The translations under genes and the position numbers were made by a program. Shown piece by piece: positions 45,485 to 56,348 of a stretch of 64,000 nucleotides of DNA. Every line of letters begins with the position of its first letter. The stretch's first letter is position 1. The DNA is taken from NCBI RefSeq assembly GCF_020497125.1, contig NC_059094.1, forward strand, positions 5,497,733-5,561,732, read 5' to 3'. The DNA is from Mauremys mutica. Its lineage: Eukaryota > Chordata > Testudines > Geoemydidae. The notes beneath the pieces are model-generated. The model was given only the letters and a program-made list of their open reading frames with translations. It was not told the DNA's origin and made no database searches.

Positions 45485-45541
45485 TGCGCGCGCGCACACA
45501 CACACACACACATGCACACACACACACGCACACGCACACAA
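45485..45541 (+). repeat. Alternating purine-pyrimidine (CG/CA) microsatellite
   Basis: A 'gcgcgcgc' start runs into (CA)n with a few 'tg' and 'cg' interruptions over 57 bases. The alternation is continuous, so Z-DNA formation is possible. The open frames rich in His/Thr and Val/Cys here are repeat artefacts. Confidence 0.95.
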
Positions 45542-46199
45542 TTGGAGGCGCTGACAAAGATACTGAGGCTGGAATAGTAGGGCCTGCTGCAGCTCAGGAC
45601 TGAAGTGCGTTTGGCAGAGCTGGGGAGAGACAGCAAGGACCAGAACAGCTGAAAATGTTATGGCGCTGTCTTGTGCCCCACGGTCAATGCACCATGTGCC
45701 CTGTAGCAAGCCCCAAGCAAAGGTGAACTGAGTGTGAACTAATGCATTGCTGTCGGCTTAAATTCTGCAGCAAGGTCTCTGGCTGATGTGGTGCACGGGT
45801 GCAGCAGACTGGGAATTCAGCTTTATTTAGATTTAAAGTGGCAGTTTCCAGTCAGGGATTGGGAAGAGCCCCTATGGTGGGTATCTGTCTGTTTCATCTC
45901 AAGCACCTAACAGTCAACAATGCTGACATTTAAACTGTCCTCTGTATGTTTCAGAGTCAACACCACACTGAAATAGACAACTCCAAGAACTATTGTTTCA
46001 GGCTGTCTGCAGAATCAGGCCGACAGCAATGCATTAGTTCACACTCCATTCACCTTTTCAAGGTGTTCTTCGCTTCCACAAGGGCTACAGACATGATTTT
46101 TTACAAGTGAAGCAGATTTAGCAGCACAATTCCATGGCAAATTCTCTGGCCTCAGAAATACAGGGTATTACTGACTATAGTTTGTTCTTCCCTTCAAAT
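45542..46199. other. Unassigned non-coding DNA
   Basis: No gene or repeat family is recognised. Confidence 0.4.
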
Positions 46200-46377
46200 C
46201 AGGGCTGGCTCTACCATTTTTGCCACCCCAAGCAAAAAAAAAAAAAAGGCAGCTCGGACCACCGCCCGAACTGCTGAAGCAAAAAAAAAAGAGCCACCCG
46301 GACTGTGCCGCCCCGCGAATGGCTGGAATGCCGCCCCAGGCACGTGCTTCCTCCGCTGGTGCCTGGAGCCGGCCATG
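46200..46377. mobile_element. hAT-type MITE, 178 bp
   Basis: The ends 'cagggctggctct' and 'gagccggccatg' are inverted. The flanks 'cttcaaat' (46192-46199) and 'cttgaagt' (46378-46385) match at six of eight positions, which fits an old 8-base duplication. Two A-runs (46235-46248 and 46281-46290) lie inside. The ends are related to those of the foldback element at 23045. Confidence 0.75.
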
Positions 46378-46385
46378 CTTGAAGT

Positions 46386-47071
46386 CATCCTGTTTGTGAC
46401 ATCACAGGCATTTCCACAGGAAGCACTTATTGAGTTATGATGTCATAAACTCAAGACCATAGACCAGACACTGATAACAGTTATACTGCACAAGTCAGTG
46501 GAATTACTCTTGGCTTCTGGTAGACCAGAGCCTGATTTCAGGAGTTGATGTAGTCTGAAGAAAATCTTATTTTGTGTGTCCCTTCTCATCAAGACTGAGA
46601 GAAGGGAGAGACAGAAAATAGAGGTTATATAAATAGCATTTCCATGAACCATTAGCTGGTCTTCTTACCTTCATTTCTCAGCCACCTTAATTTTTTACTT
46701 AATAAAGAATAATCCTTTAAGCGCCGATTGTCATGGGGAAGGAATTGTCTGTAAACTCTATTAGATTAAAAACAACCTAAAACAGATGAGACCACAACTC
46801 TGTTTTTTCCTCCCTTCTAAGATTAAAAAAGAATGAGTATTTTTACACAAGTGTGCATAACTTAAAAAAACAAGAAAGAAAGAAACACAACACTAGACGC
46901 CAGCACGGACTGAGGCCCACCAGCAGCTGCCCCCAATTACCGGGGAAGGAAATCGGTCAGTCAGTCTGTCCTGGGAACGCTTGTGTGCTGAACAACAAGC
47001 TGAGAATCAGGGGGTCGGTGTAGCAAAAACCAGGAGTGGGGCTCCTGGCTGGTTCTGAATCAGTTCTGTTA
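46386..47071. other. Unassigned non-coding DNA
   Basis: A-rich in part (46866-46889). No gene is recognised. Part of this stretch could be the 5' side of the LTR-like region that ends at 48375. Confidence 0.35.
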
Positions 47072-47164
47072 AGGGCTGGGATTTTAAGGGGTTCCAAGGC
47101 CCCACGGAAAATGAAGCGGTGTTGAGCCCCTAACTCCCTTGGCCTGCTTTGAAAATCCCAGCTC
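47072..47164. repeat. Palindromic MITE, 93 bp
   Basis: Ends 'agggctgggattttaag' and 'tttgaaaatcccagctc' are inverted, with mirrored 'ccaaggcccca' and 'gagcccctaactccctt' inside. Confidence 0.6.
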
Positions 47165-47169
47165 AGACA

Positions 47170-48375
47170 TATGATCAGTCCCAACCAGGTGCCCTGGCAG
47201 GAGGCTAAGGAGTGCTATACTGCTGGAAAGGCCAGTGTTTGGAACAGACAGAAAACAAAGGCCCTAGATCCCGATACACTCTTCACAAGAGCAGGGAAAA
47301 GGGGGGGCACTGGGGGCAGGATTGTCCCCTCTCTCCTGGGTAAATGCCTATCAAATGTACGTCTGCCTCACCTGTGTGTGAGTATTGCTAACGCTGGTAT
47401 TAGACTTTCACCAGTGTGTTTAGAGTCTAGAGGTTACGAAATGCTTGTACGTTATTGTACGTGAGATGAACGCGTGCAGCATCTGTAACCCAGGCTCTAC
47501 GGTAACACTTAAATGCTTGTTCTGTAACGGTAAAAATATTTGCTCGGAAACTGTAAATCCAGTCAGGAAAGAAACACCAGCAAGTGTGAAAGCCTGGTTT
47601 GCACCCGTGAGGAGGGGCTCCCTCCAGCCCATCAGGAAGGCCTATTGACAGCAAATGGGCCATTGTAAACCACCGAAGAACAAAGACTTTGTTGATTGCT
47701 CCCAGCAGCCAATGAAGAGGAGGACGTGCAGAAGCGCTTGTCCCATCAGCTTGGACTCTAGGGAGATGGGGATAAAAATCCCTGCCCAGAAGGAATTAGG
47801 GTCTTTTTATGCTGTTGGGACTAGGAGGGGCAAAGATTCCTAAACATATGCAAGCGATCCCCAGGATTACCCTAGGTTAGTCCTAACAGACTTATAGAGC
47901 TGACGTTTCAGCAGCTCTATCACCATCTAAAGCCTAAGACTGCACCTCATTGGTGAGTGTATGTTTCCCTGCTTTCATTTTTGTAAATAACTCTCAGTTC
48001 TTTTTCTTAGTTAATAAATCCTTAGTTAGTGCACTGTAGGATTGGCTACAAGTGTTGGTTTTGGTTTGTGACCTGGGGTAAGTGACTGGTCCTTTGAGGC
48101 TGGGAGTAACCTGAATATTTTCTGATCTTTGCTGTAAAGCAACCAGCTATCAGGGTCAGGTTTGCCTGGCTGGCAAGATAGATCGGAATGTCCAGGGCGA
48201 TGGTCTGTGACTCTGTAGTAAGGCTGTTATCAAGCCTGAGGAGTTCACACTTGTCACTTGGTTGGTGAAATCTAAGTATAGAGCTCACAGCCAGCTTGGG
48301 GCTTGTGTCCTGCTTCTGCACAGTCTGCCCTGAGGTCGGTGTTTTCACTCATGAGCCACTCCAGCCAGCGTGACA
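47170..48375 (+). repeat. Probable LTR-like sequence with a defined 3' end
   Basis: The last 500 bases have LTR features: 'ttaataaatccttagttag' (poly(A) signal near 48012), a following U5-like region with 'cttgtcacttggttggtga', and an ending 'gagccactcc..gcgtgaca'. The right flank 'gtca' (48376-48379) also occurs before a TG at 46730-46733, which would make a 1.6-kb LTR. Because a 4-base match is weak and a MITE lies in between, the left boundary stays open. Open frames of up to 97 codons have no domain. Confidence 0.45.
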
Positions 48376-48539
48376 GTCAGAATAAAGTTTTGCAGCATTT
48401 CTAAGCGGGTGGAGTGGACGTGTGAGTGAAGACGGAGACACCAGCCCTACAGGCCTGATCCAAAGCTCACTGAAGTTAATTAAAAGACTCATTGGCGTTA
48501 ATGGGATATATTAACCCTTTGGAGCAGACACAAGGCATT

Positions 48540-48625
48540 TAGGCCCAAATCCTCAGAGGTACTTAGGCACTCAATGAGAGTTAGGCACCTAATTATTTTT
48601 GAGGTTCTGGTCCTTTGTCCTAAAT
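48540..48625. repeat. Palindromic MITE
   Basis: 'aggcccaaatcctcagagg', 'acttaggcactcaatgaga' and 'tttgaggttctggtcctt' follow the same mirrored design as 16801-16892. Confidence 0.55.
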
Positions 48626-48869
48626 TTCCCATTGTTGCTAGCACTGGTTCAATGGTAGGAGTGTGCATGTAATTAGGGCTCCATGTGGTAGCCAGCGTTT
48701 TAATCCCCATGTTGCCTGACCCTGCTCAGAGTAAGTCTGGACAATACCTTGATAATAATGCCAGCAGCTGCTCGGAGCCACATGTGCAGCAAAATTCCCA
48801 CAACTTTAACAATGGTAGGAAATTTGGAGCAATATATCCAAGTGCAGACAAGGCTCCACTGTCTGCGAG

Positions 48870-49095
48870 TGATGTATGTGCATGTTGGAATACCCCATGT
48901 ATACACGAGTGCACGTATGTGCCTCCATATAGGTGCCTATATTCCTGTATATGTGCAGGTACTATGTGTGTCTACAGGTGTCTGTGTGTGTTATGTGTTG
49001 GCGCAGGCAAGTGATATAGGTGTATGTATATCTGCATATGTGAAAATATTTGCTGGTGTGTAATACATGTGTCTGTACATGTTTGTGTTTACACG
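48870..49095. repeat. Degenerate TG/TA-rich low-complexity tract
   Basis: Words such as 'gtatgtgc', 'tgtgtgtc' and 'gtatatctgcatatgtg' recur for about 225 bases. It looks like a decayed (TG)n/(TATG)n array. The cysteine-rich frames across it are composition artefacts. Confidence 0.7.
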
Positions 49096-50271
49096 GGGGG
49101 GAGCAGGAAGGTTTATTTGGCTGGATCTTTACACAGCATTTAGTGCCTCTTTCATCTAGCAGTTTAATTTTTATTAAATTTGCAAGCAAATGCTGTTCAC
49201 ACATTGCAGACAACATTCAGGAATGTCAGTGGTGTGGGACGAGCCTGTAAAACAAAGAAAATTCACCAGGAGGGGCAAAAATGCTGTTAACAAGAAATCA
49301 GAAAGTGTTTGTCGTTGTCGCCAATGATGGCCATGCTCCATGGAGTTTCGGGGTGGGGGTGGGGTGTCAACCCCTTTTTTCCTGACAGTGATTCTTTGGG
49401 CAACATTTGCGTCTACATTTGAAGATATCATTGGGATCTGCTGTTTGCAGTTTAATCTTTGTTAAGCAATTGCTCTTACTATTATTTATTATTTGTGCTG
49501 CACCTAAGGTGTGCCACTCCGAGCAGAATTACCCCGAGGAGCTTACAGTCTAGAGTTCAGACTTGATGAGACAAGAGCGGGTGAGAACAAACCTGAGGGG
49601 AACGGGGTGGGGTTGAACAGGGTGATTTGGAAAAGATTATGCAGTCTCCAGTCACATACACATCCTAGCAAACAAGCTGGGTTCTCTTGTACGGGGAAGG
49701 TGTAGATTAATATACTAATTCGTTCACTTCTTGCTCTGTCTCAGGATCTGCTTCTCTTCTCCCCCAACCTAGGCAACGATTGACATTTGACGATCAGAAA
49801 TGCATAACCTCCCTTTCATTGTTGGTGCTTTTATTTTCAAGATCCTTCTTTGAAAGGCTTTGGCAAATAAAACTCAGCAAGGGGAGGAGAGATGGTGTTT
49901 TGCTCCAGGCACAGTCCTGAGAGTCAGAAGTTCTAGCTTCTACTTCCTGTGTGAGTTAACTCTGAGCTCTCCTTACCCAACTGTATGGGGATCATGCCAC
50001 TGACCCAGGTCACAGGTGTCATTAAGGTTTCTGAAGTACCTGAGACCTGCTACTGGAAAGTGCCAGAGAAGGACAACATACTGGAGGAGGATAAACAGAG
50101 GGCTAAAATCTGCTTTGCCCTCACAGGTAGCTCCCATGCTCAGTGACCCAAACACTGTCTTTGCAGACTGTTAACCTACTTCCTACAGAGTGCTGGACAG
50201 GGGTTGTACCCAGCAGCATTCTATGATCCCAAGGAGGTGTGACCACCTGGATAAGGGGTGTGGCATCCCAT
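49096..50271. other. Mostly unassigned DNA with an ancient SINE fragment
   Basis: Bases 49480-49560 ('attatttattatttgtgct' and 'gaggagcttacagtctaga') match the old repeat seen at 28437. Nothing else is recognised. Confidence 0.4.
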
Positions 50272-50373
50272 AGCAGGACCAACCTCAACTAAATCATCCC
50301 AGCCAGGGCTTTGTCAAGCTGGGCCTTAAAAACCTCTAAGGAAGGAGATTCCACCACCTCCCTAGGGAACCCA
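50272..50373 (-). mobile_element. CR1 fragment, minus strand, both ends lost
   Basis: 'ctaaatcatcccagccagg' through 'ccaccacctccctagggaa' is the complement of the ORF2 C-terminal end of the 5131-type CR1. The 3' tail with octamer repeats is missing, so this is a rearranged piece rather than a normal insertion. Confidence 0.8.
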
Positions 50374-50877
50374 TAGTGCACATTGCTTCTTTCTGAAGCG
50401 GCACTAGAGTCTCTGCCATGGAGTCTAAGTCTTGCTGCTTGCACAGACTTAGGAGACCTCTTCTCAGGCTCAGTGTACTCCCTACCATGGCCAGCTAAAG
50501 GGGTCTGCGATGCTATGTGGAGGAGGAGCTGCTTCACAAATAATTGGTTTTTAAACTGTATTTGGTTGTGTGTTTATCATTCCTAAATGTACTCAAGGAT
50601 TCTGTCCCAGATTTGGGACTCAACCACAGGCAGTTTTTGTTTTATAAATAAAGCTTTGCAGGACACCTTTAAAGATCAGCCCTCCATTGCTCTATTTCCC
50701 TGTGTCTGTGTCTACCCGTACGGCGGCATGGAGAATGCCACTGGGTGTGATTCTCCTGGCTTCAGTGGAATCACTCCTGACTTACACTAGTGTATCTGAG
50801 AGCAGGACCAGATCCTGTAGACCTCATCATCTTATGAGTGGAGAAAATATCATATGAAGTAATGACATAGCCACTCT

Positions 50878-50913
<36 letters not shown>

Positions 50914-51514
50914 TATAATTCTTTAAAAAGTTCTTTTTTCAATGGAATAAAACTAGGTGAGACAAAAACTTGGGCACACAGGATTATCCACATGATAATT
51001 TCACTGCTCTCTTGACTATTGCATATGCTAGAGGCATCTTTCATACCAACCCTCAAGCAGCGCAAGCATTAGCTGTTATTTAACCCGAAATATGGATCAT
51101 TGCAGTGAGCCTAATTCTGCTCTTACTTATACGTCTCATACTTCCATGGAGCTACTTCAAGTTTACACCCGTGTGACATCACACACAGCCCTGAGTGGTT
51201 TTCTAAACTGCGGAACTTAGATCCGCTGCGGGGAAGTGTAGGTGTGGGAAGGGGAAGGGGGTGTGTGAGGAGAGCAAAGAGGAGATTTCAAGGTTATTTA
51301 GAAAGCCAAGGGACCAGATTCTTCCCTGATGTAATTCTGCTAAAGCTAATGGTGTTGAACCGGGGATAAACTTGGCCCACAACTTTTAATCTTCATGGTA
51401 ATTTCTATGACGTGGCCTGAATGCCACCCACCCTCCATGCTGCTCTCAGGCCAATTCCTTCCGCCACCTGCAGGGTGACAAGTGGCCCACGCCTGAATTT
51501 CAAAAACCTGGTTG
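50374..51514. other. Mostly unassigned DNA with weak palindromic relics
   Basis: Segments at 50735-50820, 51105-51190 and 51305-51385 ('gattctcctggcttcagtgg', 'ctaattctgctcttactta') resemble old palindromic MITE arms but are too diverged to bound. Confidence 0.35.
50881..50911 (+). repeat. (GA)n microsatellite
   Basis: Fifteen uninterrupted GA dinucleotides plus a final G, preceded by 'ccagag'-like bases. The Leu/Ser frame on the minus strand comes from the repeat. Confidence 0.97.
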
Positions 51515-51522
51515 CTCTATAA

Positions 51523-51833
51523 CAGGGGTAGGCAAGCTATGGCACGGGTGCCGAAGGCGGCACGCGAGCTGATTTTCAGTGGCACTCAGACTGCCTGGGT
51601 CCCGGCCACCGGTCCGGGGGGCTCTGCATTTTAATTTAATTTTAAATGAAGCTTCTTAAATATTTTAAAAACCTTATTCACTTTAAATACAACTATAGTT
51701 TAGTTATATATTATAGACTTACAGAAAGAGACCTGCTAAAAACATTAAAATGTATGACTGGCACATGAAACCTTAAATTAGAGTGAATAAATTAAGACTC
51801 TGCACACCACTTCTGAAAGGCAGCTGACTCCTG
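51523..51833. mobile_element. hAT-type MITE, 311 bp, with perfect target-site duplication
   Basis: The flanks 'ctctataa' at 51515-51522 and 51834-51841 are identical. The ends 'caggggtaggcaagc' and 'cagctgactcctg' are diverged inverted repeats. Inside are 'ccgaaggcggcacgcgagc' and a long A/T-rich part. No coding content. The type is common in turtle DNA, and the perfect flanks suggest a fairly recent insertion. Confidence 0.93.
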
Positions 51834-51841
51834 CTCTATAA

Positions 51842-52879
51842 TTACCTAAGTTTGCTTTGAGTATTTGGTCCCCATTAGCAGTAATAGCAGTCAGGCTGGG
51901 GATTATTTTTTCCCAAGGAACAGCGCTCACTTTGCTTTCTTCTGGTTTTCTGCCTAGGCATAGGTGGTCTAGGCATTTCCAGTGCGCCACCACCATAGTT
52001 CTAGTGCCACCAGGAACAAATGCCATGAGGTCTCTGTTGCCTGGGAATTTGCAGTCATGTTGCAGTCAGATCGTGCCATTGTGTAGGAATCAAACACAGA
52101 TGCCCATGCAGGACACTCAGGCTATGACATTCCCACCGTGTGAGCTGAAGTAATAGGTCCAGCTATAAGGGACCATTTCTGGAAGGCGCTTGTGACCTTA
52201 GTTGTCAATGGAAGTCCAGGGTGCACAGTACCTTCTAGGAGTCTCTCAGCACTATGTAAGATCAGCCCTTAAAGGACCAGAACAAGTCCTGTACAGAACC
52301 ATCTTTATTTTGCATTTCAGATCCATGGGCTGAATCCTGTATGGTGCAAGGTGTTGTCACGTGCGAGCAGAATGCAAAGCTCACAGGTCCTGGCCTGATG
52401 AGAGCCCAGCAATGCAGCTGTCAAAGAACAGGAGCCTAAGAGCGGGAGTAAGTCCTAAGGTGGGAGTGTATAGGAAAGGAGTGATGGCCACTACTTGCTC
52501 CCATTGAAGTCAGCGGAAATTTTGCCAGTGACTTCAATGGAACCAGGCTATAGCACTATATAACTATTGCATATTAGTAAATTGCATTAAAATAACATTA
52601 TCCAAGTTGCAAAGTCAAACACTCAAAAGTTAGGAAATGCCTGAATTGAGGTTGGCCCCGCTTGTGCCTGTGCATCATGACAAGTCTGTAATTACATGAT
52701 CACATCCTATTATTTCCATTCATTAGTGCACAAACCGAACGGTTCTCCCGCACTGAGCAGCTAGTCAATATTTTGTTGTTTTCTTGTTGCTCAGTGTGTG
52801 GCCCCAGGCCTCATTTACTGTCTCTTCTGAAGCCAGCACTATAGCTTTCCGCATGGGTTCTTCCATGGTGCTCACCACT
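51842..52879. other. Mostly unassigned DNA
   Basis: Bases 52480-52560 contain 'ctcccattgaagtcagcgg' and 'gtgacttcaatggaacc', mirrored arms of an old palindromic MITE. No gene is recognised. Confidence 0.4.
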
Positions 52880-53015
52880 GTAGTACCTGAGTGCTTCACA
52901 AGTGTTAATGAATTTATTTGCACATCACCCCTGTGAGATGTGGAGGTCCTACTATCCCCATTTTACAGATGGGAAACTGAGCCACAGAGAGATCAAGGTC
53001 AAAACTATCCATTAA
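52880..53015 (+). repeat. MIR3/L3-like ancient relic
   Basis: 'tatccccattttacagatgg' and 'gaaactgagccacagagag' are the conserved words of this old repeat, followed by a diverged 'atcaaggtcaaaac'. Confidence 0.7.
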
Positions 53016-53016
53016 T

Positions 53017-53140
53017 TTTGGGTGCCCAATTTAAGACACCTAGGTCCTGATTTTTATCTAGCACAGTGCCCGTGAGAGCTCAGCACTTCTGCAAATCACG
53101 TACCCTGAGTCTTAAGTCAGGCACCCAGAAAATGAGGAAC
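53017..53140. repeat. Palindromic MITE relic inside the ancient repeat
   Basis: 'ttttgggtgcccaatttaag' and 'gtcttaagtcaggcacccag' are inverted. After it, 'gcagaggcagggatagaatc' (near 53212) looks like the continuation of the MIR3/L3-like repeat, so the MITE probably landed in it. Confidence 0.55.
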
Positions 53141-53534
53141 ACAGAGGCAGTGACCACCTGTGAAAAGTTTGGTTTATGTGACTAGTTTGGCATCACTTAA
53201 GAACTCTGTGGCAGAGGCAGGGATAGAATCTAAATTCCCCAGGACACCTACTCACCTGCCTTAATCATAAGACCGTTGTCTGTCTTTTTGCAAGCCTTTG
53301 CCTCATTCACTACACACCTTCCAACTCCTGCCACAAACAAGGCAGAGGTCCTACGGGCCATAGTCTCCTTCCCTTTGCAACACTGCTTCTTGTCCCCTCT
53401 TGCTTGTAATTGGGAGCCTCGCTAAGAAACTGTCCCCCTCAACCTTTGCCTTGATTAAATCTTGCCAGAAAACAAGACCATGAAGCAGCTTGATGGGATC
53501 TCCAGGTCTGCTCCTCCCTTTTGCTAATTCAGAA

Positions 53535-53710
53535 AATGCTGGTGTCCAGGGTCCCTGAGTTCTGCTCCCAGCTCTGTCCTTGACTTGCTCTGTAGCTGTC
53601 ACTTTATGTTTCTGGGTCTCAGTTTCCCCACTTATGAAGGAGGATGAGAATATTTACCCACCTCACCGGGGGAAGTGCCTTGTGCAGACTGGTCATTAAC
53701 ATATAAGAAA
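53535..53710 (+). repeat. MIR-like relic
   Basis: 'ttgacttgctctgtagctg', 'ggtctcagtttccccactt' and 'tatttacccacctcaccgg' follow MIR order. The tail reaches into an A/T-rich stretch with a short (TA)n at 53749-53760. Confidence 0.65.
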
Positions 53711-53911
53711 ATTAACAACCTAAAACTAATATATGCAGAAACACAATATTATATATATATTCAAGGGGGCTATTTAGATGTTGTCCAACCAGCTATGCAA
53801 AATATTTAAATAGTTTTTACTAAGCAGTTAGGGCTGTGAGTGCAAATAAAAGTTAGAATTAAAGTAAAGATTTACTAGTTGGCCAAACAAAGCAAGGTCC
53901 TAAATTCAGCT

Positions 53912-54601
53912 TGTAGATGCACGGACTCACCCCTGCGGCACCTCCTGCTGGTCTCTCAGGGAATTAGCTTGTTCCAGCTCCGGAGCGCCCTCTGCAGGCC
54001 AGTGATCCGCCTGTCCTCTGGCCCCCACATCCCACCCTGGATCCGGTGCCCTTTTACCTGGGATGCTGCTCCCAGCAGTAACTCCTTTCTGTTAGGGTCT
54101 CCCCTCCCTGGGGAACCCCACCCACTATCCCCACCTTGCCTCAGTATATGGCTACTGCCAGTCACTGTCTAGCCCCCGCGCCCTGGGGCAGACTGCAATA
54201 TCAGCCACTCATCACTGGCAAGGAGGGTTTGGACCTGCTGCCTTGGCCTACCCGTGGGCTGCCCTCTGCAACATCCAGTACCTATTTGCCTTCTGCTAGG
54301 CCACAGCCTGGGGCTTTCCAGGCTGGAGCTCCCCAGCTCCTCTGCCTGTCCCCAGCCCTGCTCCACTCAGGTACCCTGTCTCTAGCTCCCTGCAGCCAGG
54401 CCCATCTCTTTCTATAGCTAGAGAGAGACTGTTTGGACTCCTGGCTCACAGCCTCTTATAGGGGCCAGCTGGGCCTGATTGGAGCATGGCCACAGCTGAG
54501 CCTGCTTTCCCCAATCAGCCCAGGCTTCTTGCCCCAGCCCCAGCCCTCTCCTGGGCTGTTTCAAGCCCTTCAGGGCAGGAGCAGAGGACCATCCTGTTAC
54601 A
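53912..54601 (-). repeat. Solo ERV LTR, minus strand, 690 bp
   Basis: The flanks 'cagct' (53907-53911 and 54602-54606) are identical. Read on the minus strand the element begins 'tgtaacagg' and ends 'catctaca'. A TATA-like 'cccctataagaggc' lies about 140 bases from its start (plus-strand 54450-54463), which fits an LTR promoter and fixes the orientation. The 5-base duplication is more typical of class III (ERV-L-like) or gypsy elements than of class I. No internal region is present. Confidence 0.88.
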
Positions 54602-54606
54602 CAGCT

Positions 54607-55269
54607 CAATATTATTTTTCTGTGCTGTGCAATAACTTTTGAAAACTGCATCCAAATAATTAAAAAATTTCATGGAATGTTGTATTGATTTTTGGTGAAA
54701 ATCAAAAACAAGACCCATTTTCAGCTAAAATCAAGTGCCCATTTGGTGCAGCAGCAGAAGAAACTCTGGCACCCTCTCCTGCTGCCTACACACACTAGAG
54801 GATTGCATGCTTCATTGCTCATGCAGGCCTTGCTGTTTAGATTTGTCAATTTTTTTAAAGTGCAAATGGAGGCTCTGTCTTTCCCTGCCATGCCCCTTGA
54901 AATATCTTTCTTCCCACAAGATTGAGAAGGAAGGTGTGGACAACTTGTGCTGTCTTTGAGGAGGCAGAACATTAGGGAGAAGGAATGAAGCGTTCTCTCT
55001 CCTTTCCCTCGGGCTGTCCCTGAGCAGGGGTATTGTTATGCTGCAAACTGTTAATGGATGCCATCAACAGATGATAGCAACCTTGTCCTCCATTTTCCTG
55101 CCATCCAGTGTTCAAATGATCCCCCAGAATAAAAACTTTCTGGCCATTGACGTCTAGAACATTCTCTGAAATTTTGGAATTGATCAGATGTGGCATTCAA
55201 AAGTTATTGCATTACATATATACATACATAGAAACAGAGAAATGCCATCAAGTTGAATGTAAGGCCTCA
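54607..55269. other. Unassigned non-coding DNA
   Basis: No gene or repeat family is recognised. Confidence 0.4.
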
Positions 55270-55785
55270 CATGGGAGAGATTAATAGAGCTTGGACTTTT
55301 CAGCTTGGAAAAGAGACAACTAAGTCAGGGGAATATGATAGAGGTCTATAAAATCATGACTGGTGTGGAGAAAGTAAATAAGGAAGTGTTATTTACTCCT
55401 TCTCAGAACACAAGAACTAGGGGTCATCAAATGAAATTAATAGGCAGCAGGTTTAAAACAAACAAAAGGAAGTATTTCTTCACGCAACACACAGTGAACC
55501 TGTAGAACTGTTTGCCAGAGGATGTTGTGTATAACAGGTTTTTAAAAAGAACTAGAGAAGTTCAGGTCCATCAATGGCTATTAGCCAGGATGAGCAGGGA
55601 TGGTGTCCCTAGCGTCAGTTTGCCAGAAGCGGGGATTGGGCGACAGGGGATGGATCACTTGATGATTCCCTTTTCTGTTCATTCCCTCTGAAGCACCTGG
55701 CATTGGCCACTGTCAGAAGACAAGATACTGGCCTGGATGGAGCAGTGGTCTGACCCAGTATGGCCATTCTTATGCTCTTATTGCT
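55270..55785 (+). mobile_element. 5'-truncated CR1 LINE, 3' end
   Basis: It encodes the C-terminal end of ORF2 ('[20 protein letters not shown]' at 55335-55394) and runs through the 3' UTR ('attccctctgaagcacctgg', 'tctgacccagtatggccatt') to 'cttatgctctta'. It is the same subfamily as 20585-22715. A small deletion near 55530 removes part of the coding end. Confidence 0.92.
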
Positions 55786-55984
55786 ACCTTCATATTTCTA
55801 ATGATTTTGAGCTCCTCAGATAAATGACAAGAAAAGGGATCTAACTCTGGTTAAGGGTTTTAACCAGACTCAAATCAGTCTGGAGCGCTAAGATGAAGGG
55901 AGAAAATGTGCTGGCTTGTGATTTACTCACTGCTTTCCTTTGACTTCAAGGGCAGGGCTTTCTGGCCACTGCCTGGCAAGAAGG

Positions 55985-56188
55985 AGCCAGCAAACAGAGC
56001 TGAAAATGGGAGTTTGAGTGGGAGTTCAGCTGGAGGAGAAGGGAGAAGACAAGCCCCTGTTCCTTAGGGGCAGTGAGTGAGTTTGTGTGGTTTTGTGTGC
56101 GTTGTACCTATAAAAGCAGCCAAGCAGCCAGCCAGCAGGACATGAGCCAGCAAACAGAGCTGAAAACAGGGGAGTTTGAGTGGGAGTT
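55985..56188 (+). promoter_or_regulatory. Candidate CR1 5' UTR promoter with direct repeats
   Basis: A segment starting 'agccagcaaacagagctgaa' and ending 'tttgagtgggagtt' occurs at 55985-56029 and again at 56145-56188. Between them lies 'acctataaaagcagcc' (56106-56121), a TATA-like box. Tandem 5' modules are a common design of LINE internal promoters. Activity is an inference. Confidence 0.45.
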
Positions 56189-56348
56189 TTTCAGGGGAGT
56201 TGAGGGCGGGATGTGTATTGTTCTGGTTTTGTTTTAATGTTTGGTTTTGGTTTGGGGTTTTTTTTTTCCTCCTTGGCAGGCATTTAGGTGGGAGGCTGTG
56301 ACAGCACTAGAGGCAGCAGTGGCAGTGACCCAAGGAAGGGAAGAGACA

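Noticed and set aside
45330..45709. Cysteine- and valine-rich proteins across the CA tract
   Set aside because: They are translations of an alternating dinucleotide repeat.
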